Source of the DNA: an uncultured Pseudokineococcus sp.
GTDB taxonomy: Bacteria; Actinomycetota; Actinomycetes; Actinomycetales; Quadrisphaeraceae
Reading direction: 5' to 3'
Length of the DNA: 64,000 nucleotides
Assembly (NCBI RefSeq): GCF_947499845.1
Contig: NZ_CANMPM010000004.1
Span: forward strand, 186,001 to 250,000
Positions within the stretch are counted from its first letter, which is position 1, and each line of letters begins with the position of its first letter. The position numbers were made by a program, and so were the translations under genes. This document shows, one piece after another, positions 58,901-64,000 of this stretch. The notes beneath the pieces are model-generated. The model was not told the DNA's origin. It was given only the letters and a program-made list of their open reading frames with translations, and did not search any database.

Positions 58901-59059
58901 CGCCCCGCCGCGCGCCGGCGGCCGCGCTGCGCCCTCGACGGCGCCCCAGCGCCGGAGGACCGCCCCTGTCGCCTGCTCCGCCAGGACGCGCTGCGCCGCA
59001 CCGGGGTCGGTGAAGCCGCGGCGGGCGAGCAGCGCCGTCGAGACGGTCGGGGCGCTCAC
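55979..59059 (-). CDS. glnE: Bifunctional glutamine synthetase adenylyltransferase/deadenylylase
   Basis: 1026 residues. Controls glutamine synthetase by adding and removing AMP on a tyrosine. Two nucleotidyltransferase domains are visible: GMGKCGGRELNYVSDVDV (near residue 230-245, deadenylylation side) and GMGRLGGRELTYASDADV (near 730-745, adenylylation side), each with the D-x-D pair. Full length. GTG start at 59059 overlapping the preceding gene's stop as GTGA. The 3' end borders the low-GC island and appears intact (FGWEDD end). Together with glnA2 this is the actinobacterial nitrogen cluster. Confidence 0.95.
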   Translation of the reverse strand: MSAPTVSTALLARRGFTDPGAAQRVLAEQATGAVLRRWGAVEGAARPPARGGARRPPAPSASLPPQEAAEELVQVLGASPDPDAALRAVARMAEHPGSPALRLLSVPGPGRDRLVAVLGGSSALADGLVRHPGDAEVLEEDDVPVPGEALRAELLRWVGADPQDPAPVAAPEATGDDLRRAYRRRLLSLAGRDLAARTPERRVGDVGRELADLAGAALETALALARRDVGEEHRAARLAVIGMGKCGGRELNYVSDVDVVYAVEPGEGASEEQAVAVGTKLARLLAKHCSAYTAEGALWPVDANLRPEGGAGPLVRTPESHRAYYERWASTWEFQALLKARYVAGDAEVAATYLAAVRPFVWEAAQRPGFVTDTQAMRRRVEDHIPAKEAPRQLKLGPGGLRDVEFSVQMLQLVHGRAEPRLRSATTLDALEALATYGYVGRGDAGALDRAYRWLRVLEHRLQLSRLVRTHVLPTGEGDLRRLARAAGLDGEAALEERWQQTRTTVRRLHERLFYRPLLGAAARLSTEDVRLGPEAARERLQALGYRDPAGALRHLESLTAGVTRRASIQRQLLPVLLGWFADGADPDSGLLSFRRLSESLGGTHWYLQMLRDDGVAAERLANLLTGSRMAADLLLQAPEAARWLEGESELRPRPYEQLRAEVGSVLARHRDPVDAVTAVRAVRRREMTRTAVGDLSGVVTLDEVGEALSAATRVVLQGGLVAAVRAVSARLGEPLPVRMAVVGMGRLGGRELTYASDADVLFVHEPRDGASEQQAQDVAVAVAGEVQRLLKSLGPEPALEVDAALRPEGRNGPLSRSLSSYAAYYARWSDVWEAQALLRAEVVAGDAELGAAFTALVEGVRYPAGGLDDARVREVRRIKARVESERLPRGVDPRRHVKLGPGGISDVEWTVQLLQLQHAHRVPALRTTSTLGALAAATAADLVAAEDADVLEDAWRWGSRVRAAIALWTGRPGDVVPTDLDDLEGVARLLGMPTGSAGALDDEHRRRTRRARAVVERLLFGWEDD

Positions 59060-60033
59060 GCCGGCGCCCCGCTCGTCGCCGCAGCCGCCGCCACCGCCGG
59101 CGCGGGAGCCGTCGGCCGCACGGATTCGCCCGCCGGCGCCCCGGGCGAGCGCTCGGCACGGGCGGCCGCCGCCTCCGCCAGCAGGACCCGCGCGTGCCGG
59201 CGGGCGCCCTCGGCGAGCTCGGGCTCGGCCTCGGCGACCGCGCCGACGACACCCTCGACGGTCAGCCCGCCGGCGGCCAGCTGGCGGCGGACGTCGTCGT
59301 CATCGCACCAGGCGGCGACGACCTCGCCGGTGGCCTCCGGGTGGTACTGCACCCCGCGGGCCCGACCGACGCGGAAGACCTGGACGTCGCACGCCGCCGA
59401 CGTGGCGAGAACCTCGCCGCCCGCCGGCAGCTCCAGCACCGCGTCGCCATGGGACTGGACGGCGCGCCACGGGCCGTCCCCGCCGACCGCAGACAGCAGG
59501 TCGTCCTCGACGCCGTCCACCGGCAGCACCGGCAGGACCCCGTGCTCGGGCCCCCGCGGCGCCGGCCCGGTGCGGCCGCCCGTGGCGCGGGCCAGCAGCT
59601 GGGCGCCGAGGCACACCCCGAGCACGGGCGTGCCGTCGGCCACGCAGGCGGCGAGCAGGGCGCGCACGGCGGGCAGCCACGGCCAGCGCGCGTCGTCGTC
59701 AGCCGCTGACGTGCCGCCGAGGACGACGAGCGCGTCGTGGCCGCCGTGGCGACGGCCGGGGCCCCGTCGGCCGAGCGAGGACGGCAGCGGCTGCCCGAGG
59801 TCGGGGCGGACGACGTCGACGACCGCGCCCTCCCGCACCAGCGCGTCGCCGAGCACCGCCGGCGGGCACACGTCCTCGTGCTGGACGACGAGCACCCGCA
59901 GCGGCTCGTCCGCACCCGAGCCCTCGCGACCCGAGCTCTCGCGACTGCCGCCGGCGCGCCCAGTGCCCTCGCGCCCAGTGCCCTCGCGCCCGGTGCCCTC
60001 GTGCCCCACGCCGGCCCCCTCGCCGCCCGTCAC
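59056..60033 (-). CDS. Class I glutamine amidotransferase-like protein
   Basis: 325 residues. After a tail of REGTG repeats (15-bp DNA repeats), the GATase1 fold: VLVVQHEDVCPPAVLGDAL, DALVVLGGTSAADDDARWPWL, GVCLGAQLLA with Cys141, and GVQYHPEATGEV with His231 and Glu233. The triad is complete. It resembles GuaA-like stand-alone GATases and could hydrolyse gamma-glutamyl compounds. The C-terminal 60 residues are Ala-rich. Sits between glnE and glnA2, coupled to glnE by GTGA and 10 bp after glnA2, so it shares their transcript. Confidence 0.87.
   Translation of the reverse strand: MTGGEGAGVGHEGTGREGTGREGTGRAGGSRESSGREGSGADEPLRVLVVQHEDVCPPAVLGDALVREGAVVDVVRPDLGQPLPSSLGRRGPGRRHGGHDALVVLGGTSAADDDARWPWLPAVRALLAACVADGTPVLGVCLGAQLLARATGGRTGPAPRGPEHGVLPVLPVDGVEDDLLSAVGGDGPWRAVQSHGDAVLELPAGGEVLATSAACDVQVFRVGRARGVQYHPEATGEVVAAWCDDDDVRRQLAAGGLTVEGVVGAVAEAEPELAEGARRHARVLLAEAAAARAERSPGAPAGESVRPTAPAPAVAAAAATSGAPA
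59956..60005 (-). repeat. 15-bp tandem repeat, 3.3 copies, coding
   Basis: Units at 59956-59970, 59971-59985 and 59986-60000 with a partial fourth, encoding REGTG repeats at the N-terminus of the amidotransferase. Confidence 0.75.
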
Positions 60034-60043
60034 GTCGTCGGCC

Positions 60044-61414
60044 TCAGAGCCAGGAGAGGAAGCGGCGCAGCTCGAAGGGCGTCACCTGGGCCCGGTAGTC
60101 GACCCACTCGGCACGCTTGTTGCGCAGCACGTGCTCGAACATGCTCTCCCCCAGCGTCTCCGCGACGAGCTCGCTGCCCTCGGTGAGCGAGATGGCGTGG
60201 TCGAGGCTGGCGGGCAGCTGCCCGATGCCCATCGCGCGCCGCTCGGCCCCGGACAGCAGGGCCACGTCCTCCTCGACGCCGTCGGCGAGCGGGTACTCCT
60301 CCTCGACGCCCTTGAGGCCGGCCGCGAGCAGGACGGCGTAGGCGAGGTAGGGGTTGGCGGCCGCGTCGATGCCGCGGTGCTCCACGCGCGCCGACTGCGC
60401 CTTGCCGGGCTTGTACATCGGCACCCGGACGAGCCCCGAGCGGTTGTTGTGCCCCCAGGCGATGTCCGACGGCGCCTCGGACCCGCCCCAGAGCCGCTTG
60501 TAGCTGTTGACGAACTGGCTCGTGATGAGCGTCGTCTCGGGCGCGTGGCGCAGGAGGCCGGCGATGAAGTGGCGCGCCGTCGCGCTGAGCTCGTACTTGG
60601 CGCCGGGCTCGTGGAAGGCGTTGCGGTCGCCCTCGAAGAGGGACAGGTGCGTGTGCATGCCGCTGCCCGGCTGGTCGGCCAGGGGCTTGGGCATGAAGGA
60701 GGCGTAGACGCCCTGCTGCAGCGCGACCTCCTTGACGACCGTGCGGAACGTCATGACGTTGTCGGCCGTCGTCAGCGCGTCGGCGTACCGCAGGTCGATC
60801 TCGTTCTGCCCGGGGCCGGCCTCGTGGTGGCTGAACTCCACGGAGATGCCCATGGCCTCGAGCATCGCGATCGCCGCGCGCCGGAAGTCGTGGGTCGCGC
60901 CCCCGGCCACGTGGTCGAAGTAGCCCATGGTGTCGACCGGGACCGGCGGGTGCACCGGGTCCGTCCGACCGTCGCCCACGCTGTCCGCGGGCGTGCCGCG
61001 GAAGAGGTAGAACTCGATCTCGGGGTGCGTGTAGAAGGTGAAGCCCTTCTCCGCCGCCCGCGACAGGGTGCGCTTGAGCACGTTGCGGGAGTCCGCGAGC
61101 GCCGGCTCCCCGTCGGGCGTGAGGACGTCGCAGAACATCCGCGCCGTGCCCGCGCTGCCGCCGTCGCCGCGCCACGGGAGCACCTGGAAGGTCGACGGGT
61201 CGGGCCGGGCGATCATGTCGGCCTCCGACCGCCGCGCCAGGCCCTCGATCGAGCTGCCGTCGAAGCCGATGCCCTCCGAGAAGGCGCCCTCGAGCTCCGC
61301 GGGCGCGATGGCCACCGACTTCAGGCCGCCCAGCACGTCGCTGAACCACAGCCGGACGAAGCGGATGTCGCGCTCCTCGATCGACCGGAGCACGAACTCC
61401 TGCTGGCGGTCCAT
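60044..61414 (-). CDS. glnA2: Type I glutamine synthetase, GlnA2-like
   Basis: 456 residues from the ATG at 61414. N-terminus MDRQQEFVLRSIEERDIRFVRLWFSDV closely fits GlnA2 of actinobacteria. Catalytic motifs: GIGFDGSSIEG, FEVEF-type HPEIEFYLF, HHEAGPGQNEIDLRY, SGMHTHLSLF and NPYLAYAVLLAAG. The C-terminus (ESMFEHVLRNKRAEWVDYRAQ) lacks the NLY-type tyrosine segment that is adenylylated in GlnA1, so this isoenzyme is probably not a GlnE target, though glnE is next to it. Condenses glutamate (or a related acceptor) and ammonia. The glnE-glnA2 neighbourhood is conserved in mycobacteria. Confidence 0.93.
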   Translation of the reverse strand: MDRQQEFVLRSIEERDIRFVRLWFSDVLGGLKSVAIAPAELEGAFSEGIGFDGSSIEGLARRSEADMIARPDPSTFQVLPWRGDGGSAGTARMFCDVLTPDGEPALADSRNVLKRTLSRAAEKGFTFYTHPEIEFYLFRGTPADSVGDGRTDPVHPPVPVDTMGYFDHVAGGATHDFRRAAIAMLEAMGISVEFSHHEAGPGQNEIDLRYADALTTADNVMTFRTVVKEVALQQGVYASFMPKPLADQPGSGMHTHLSLFEGDRNAFHEPGAKYELSATARHFIAGLLRHAPETTLITSQFVNSYKRLWGGSEAPSDIAWGHNNRSGLVRVPMYKPGKAQSARVEHRGIDAAANPYLAYAVLLAAGLKGVEEEYPLADGVEEDVALLSGAERRAMGIGQLPASLDHAISLTEGSELVAETLGESMFEHVLRNKRAEWVDYRAQVTPFELRRFLSWL

Positions 61415-61590
61415 CCGTCCCCATCCCTTCGCCGGTGCCGGACCGCGCTCGCCCCTCGGGCGCGGCGGCCCGAGCGGGCGGGCCACCGGCCGCCGGGCGT
61501 GGTCGTGCGGACCTCGTCCCGGCGACGTGCGCGGTGCGCCCGCGGGCGCGGCGCCCATCCTGCCAGCGGCCCGCCCCGGCGACCCGGTAG

Positions 61591-61695
61591 CCCGCGACCC
61601 CGTCGCCCGAGAGCCCGTCCCCCGAGAGCCCGTCCCCCGAGAGCCCGTCCCCCGAGAGCCCGTCCCCCGAGAGCCCGTCGCCCGCGAGCCCGTCA
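61591..61695. repeat. 15-bp minisatellite, 7 units
   Basis: Seven 15-bp units of CCCGAGAGCCCGTCC type; units two to five are identical, the sixth differs in its last base and the first and last are more diverged. It lies between the divergent glnA2 and exporter genes. Array expansion or loss would change the promoter spacing. Confidence 0.9.
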
Positions 61696-61764
61696 CCGAC
61701 GACGTCGCCGCCCGCGGCGCCCGCGGTGGCGCGCCCCCGAGGGGTGGAGACGCGTGCCCCGGCA

Positions 61765-61770
61765 TACCGT
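61765..61770 (+). promoter_or_regulatory. Leaderless -10 (TACCGT) of the DHA2 exporter gene
   Basis: TACCGT ends 6 bases before the GTG at 61777, fixing the start. The same TACCGT serves as -10 for the GH3 gene. Confidence 0.5.
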
Positions 61771-61776
61771 CCCGGC

Positions 61777-63417
61777 GTGACGAGCACCCCCCGGCAGTCC
61801 TCGCAGGCCCATCCCGAGCCCGGCGACGGCCGCGACGAGAGCCGCCCCCCGCGTCCCCGCAGCGGCGGGGGCGAGAGCCGGGGACAGGAGGAGGGGTCCG
61901 AGCGCGGTCACGAGCAGGGCCAGGACCCGCGTCGCTGGAAGGCGCTGGCGGTCTGCCTGGTGTCGGGCTTCATGACGCTGCTCGACGTCTCGATCATCAA
62001 CGTCGCGCTCCCCTCGATCAGCCAGGACCTCGGCGCCAGCGGCAGCGACCTGCAGTGGGTGCTGTCGGGCTACGCGCTGGCCTTCGGCCTCGTGCTCGTG
62101 CCGGCGGGACGCCTGGGCGACGCGCACGGACGGCGACGCGTCTTCGTCGCCGGCCTCGCGACCTTCACCCTCGCGAGCCTCGCGTGCGGCCTGGCGCCCT
62201 CCCCCGGCTGGCTGCTCGCCTTCCGCCTGCTGCAGGGCGTCGGCGGCGGCCTCCTGCAGCCCCAGGTGGCCGCCTTCATCCAGTCGCTCTTCTCCGGCCC
62301 CGAGCGCGGGCGCGCCTTCGGCCTGCTCGGCACGAGCATCGGGCTGTCGACGGCGGTCGGCCCCCTCCTCGGCGGGACCATCCTCTCGGTCGACCCCGAC
62401 CCGTCGTCGTGGCGCCTCGTCTTCTTCGTCAACATCCCCATCGGCCTCGCGGGCGTCGTCCTGGCGCTGCGGTGGCTCCCGGCGAGTCGGCCGGCGGACG
62501 ACGGCGGGCCCCGCCCGAAGGTGGACCTCGTCGGCGTCGCGCTGCTGGCCCTCACCCTCACCGCGCTGCTCCTGCCCCTGCTCGAGCAGCCCCCGGCGCT
62601 GGCCTGGGTCGCCCTGTGGGTCGCGTCCGCGGCGCTCGCCGTGGCCTTCGTGCGGTGGGAGCAGCGTCGGGGGCGCACCGGGCGGGACGCCGTCGTCGAC
62701 CTGTCCCTCTTCCGCGCGAGCCGCTACCGCAACGGCGTGCTCGTGGGGCTCGTCTACTTCACCGGCTTCACGACGATCTTCTTCGTCCTGTCCATCTACC
62801 TCCAGGACGGCCTCGGCATGTCGCCCCTGGCGGCGGGCCTCACCCAGACGCCCTTCGCCGTCGGCGGCGCCATCACCCCCGTCATCGCCGGGAGGGCGGT
62901 CGAGCGGCTCGGCCGCCGGCTCGTCGTCGGCGGCCTGACGGCGGTGGCCGTCGGGCTCCTCGGGGTGCTCGCTATCGTGGCGACCCTCTCGAGCTCCCTC
63001 GAGCCCTGGCAGCTCGGCCTCGTCCTCGTCGTCCCGCTCCTCGTCGGCGGCGCGGGCAGCGGCGTCGTCATCTCCCCCAACACGACCCTGACCCTGTCCG
63101 TCGTGGAGCCGGGGAGCTCGGGCTCGGCCAGCGGGGTGCTGCAGACGAGCCAGCGCATCGGCTCGTCCGTCGGCATCGCCCTCGTCGGCGCCGTCTACTT
63201 CGGCGTCGTCGCAGCCTCCGGCGGGAGCACCGGCGGCGGGGTCCCCGGCGGTGGGGGCGGCGGCGGGGGCGACGCGAGCGCCTACGGGGCGGGGCTGTCG
63301 GCCAGCCTGGCGGTCGCCGTGGTGCTCGTCCTGCTCGCCCTCGTGCCGGCCGTCGCCGACCTGCGCGCCGAGCGGCGCGAGCAGCGGGCCGACGAGGGCG
63401 CCGACGCCTCCGCCTAG
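61777..63417 (+). CDS. Major facilitator superfamily exporter, DHA2 (EmrB/QacA) family
   Basis: 546 residues. A hydrophilic N-terminus of about 50 residues, then about 14 membrane segments. Diagnostic MFS motifs: LDVSIINVALPSISQDL, GYALAFGLVLVPAGRLGDAHGRRRVFVAG (motif A), LLGTSIGLSTAVGPLLGG (motif C), typical of drug exporters, and the 14-TM size of DHA2. Drives H+-coupled efflux of drugs or metabolites. No TetR or MarR regulator is beside it. Gly-rich loop near residue 500. Confidence 0.92.
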   Translation: MTSTPRQSSQAHPEPGDGRDESRPPRPRSGGGESRGQEEGSERGHEQGQDPRRWKALAVCLVSGFMTLLDVSIINVALPSISQDLGASGSDLQWVLSGYALAFGLVLVPAGRLGDAHGRRRVFVAGLATFTLASLACGLAPSPGWLLAFRLLQGVGGGLLQPQVAAFIQSLFSGPERGRAFGLLGTSIGLSTAVGPLLGGTILSVDPDPSSWRLVFFVNIPIGLAGVVLALRWLPASRPADDGGPRPKVDLVGVALLALTLTALLLPLLEQPPALAWVALWVASAALAVAFVRWEQRRGRTGRDAVVDLSLFRASRYRNGVLVGLVYFTGFTTIFFVLSIYLQDGLGMSPLAAGLTQTPFAVGGAITPVIAGRAVERLGRRLVVGGLTAVAVGLLGVLAIVATLSSSLEPWQLGLVLVVPLLVGGAGSGVVISPNTTLTLSVVEPGSSGSASGVLQTSQRIGSSVGIALVGAVYFGVVAASGGSTGGGVPGGGGGGGGDASAYGAGLSASLAVAVVLVLLALVPAVADLRAERREQRADEGADASA

Positions 63418-63486
63418 CCCCCTCCTCCCGAGCCCCCGAGCCGCCGAGCCGCCGAGCGACCGGGCGGGGGCCGGGCGCCGCGTGGC

Positions 63487-63492
63487 TACGCT
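63487..63492 (+). promoter_or_regulatory. Leaderless -10 (TACGCT) of nadE
   Basis: TACGCT ends 6 bases before the ATG at 63499, with no ribosome-binding site. Confidence 0.5.
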
Positions 63493-63498
63493 CGCGGC

Positions 63499-64000
63499 AT
63501 GCCCTCCCTGCGCCTGGCCCTGGCCCAGGTCGACACCACCGTGGGCGACCTCGACGGCAACGCGGCGCTCGTCCGGCGCGCGGCCGCCGAGGCCGCGGCG
63601 GCGGGCGCCGACCTCCTCGTCCTGCCCGAGCTGGCGCTCACCGGGTACCCGGTGGAGGACCTGGCGCTGCGCCGATCCTTCGTCGACGCCTCCCGCGCCG
63701 CCGTCGGCCGCCTCGCCGAGGACCTCGCCGCGGACGGCCTGGGAGACCTGCCCGTCCTGGTCGGCTACGTCGACCGAGCCTCGGGTCCCGTCGCCGAGGG
63801 CGTCAGCGCGGCCGGGCGCGGGCAGCGCGAGGGCGGCGGCGAGGAGTCCGCCGGCAGCGAGAGCGGCGCCACCGGCGTCCCGAAGGGCCTGCCGCAGAAC
63901 TGCGCCGCGCTGCTCCACGGCGGGCGGCAGGTCGGCCGGTACGCCAAGCACCACCTGCCCAACTACGGGGTCTTCGACGAGTTCCGCATCTTCGTGCCCG
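63499..64000 (+). CDS. nadE: Glutamine-dependent NAD+ synthetase, 3' end outside the window
   Basis: Only the first 167 residues are visible; the frame is open at the window edge. They form the nitrilase-type glutaminase domain: LRLALAQVDTTVGDLDGNAALV, LLVLPELALTGYPVEDLAL with the catalytic Glu, and YAKHHLPNYGVFDEFRIF with the catalytic Lys. The GYPVEDL and LPNYGVFDE signatures are those of glutamine-dependent NAD synthetase rather than generic nitrilases. The synthetase domain should follow outside. An internal Ser/Gly/Glu-rich loop (about residues 95-130) is an insert. Confidence 0.93.
   Translation, partial: MPSLRLALAQVDTTVGDLDGNAALVRRAAAEAAAAGADLLVLPELALTGYPVEDLALRRSFVDASRAAVGRLAEDLAADGLGDLPVLVGYVDRASGPVAEGVSAAGRGQREGGGEESAGSESGATGVPKGLPQNCAALLHGGRQVGRYAKHHLPNYGVFDEFRIFVP

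Larger units (their letters stand above)
61415..61776. other. 362-bp divergent intergenic region
   Basis: No gene is supported here. It contains the upstream region of glnA2, a 15-bp minisatellite (61591-61695) and the TACCGT element of the exporter gene (61765-61770). I see no clear -35 for glnA2. Confidence 0.7.

Noticed and set aside
61591-61695. CRISPR array
   Set aside because: The units are 15 bp and directly contiguous without spacers; no cas genes are near.

Overview
The window is 64 kb of very GC-rich DNA (by eye well above 70% GC, codons mostly ending in G or C, many GTG starts, many 4-bp GTGA gene overlaps). The organism is almost certainly an actinobacterium. The block relA-apt-secF-secD-yajC-ruvB-ruvA-ruvC-yebC-pdxT, a glnE-glnA2 pair, polyphosphate glucokinase, an F420-type oxidoreductase and DUF222/HNH and DUF2795 proteins all fit that. 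I cannot place the genus. I saw no rRNA, tRNA, CRISPR array, transposase, integrase or replication origin.

Layout. 1-14 kb: a cut DUF349 protein, an AbiEi-like protein, then a minus-strand housekeeping block for stringent response, purine salvage, Sec translocation, Holliday-junction processing, a YebC regulator and PLP synthesis. A candidate LexA box lies just before ruvAB. 14-21 kb: a large secreted family 3 glycosidase, flanked by two membrane-anchored proteins that are paralogues of each other. 21-25 kb: a coupled group with kynureninase, an SDR, an F420-type oxidoreductase and a small P-loop protein. 25-32 kb: a HExxH membrane protein, a small SPOR-like protein divergent from map-ppgK, a Pro/Glu/Asp-rich repeat surface protein and an aldehyde dehydrogenase.

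32-44 kb is the most distinctive region. It is one plus-strand operon in which each gene overlaps the next by 4 bp: carbamoyltransferase, GT2-GmhB fusion, GT9, a GT4-like enzyme, GT4, a three-domain GmhA-HldE fusion, SDR, a second GT9 and an AlkA-type glycosylase. All catalytic steps from sedoheptulose-7-phosphate to an ADP-heptose can be assigned, together with several glycosyltransferases and a sugar carbamoyltransferase. I infer that it makes a (probably carbamoylated) heptose-containing surface glycan in an organism without LPS. 44-52 kb holds an antiporter, a fructosamine-kinase-like protein, a metal-permease-like protein, a UDP-glucuronate decarboxylase-like enzyme with a DUF2795 protein, a second GT2, a siderophore-interacting flavoprotein and a YrhK-like membrane protein.

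53.7-56 kb is a sharp low-GC island with one gene, an OLD-like AAA ATPase-TOPRIM protein using TTA and other A/T-rich codons. It sits between a DUF222/HNH gene, whose 3' end looks replaced, and glnE. It is probably horizontally acquired and may be a phage-defence gene. 56-64 kb: glnE, a class I glutamine amidotransferase, glnA2, a DHA2-type exporter and the start of NAD synthetase.

Two genome-wide habits stand out. Many first genes have a TAnnnT or CAnnnT hexamer ending 6-8 bases before the start codon, which suggests leaderless mRNAs (the TAGCGT form occurs repeatedly, twice with a TAG stop codon inside the hexamer). Short minisatellites (9-27 bp units) are unusually common, both in coding low-complexity segments and between genes.
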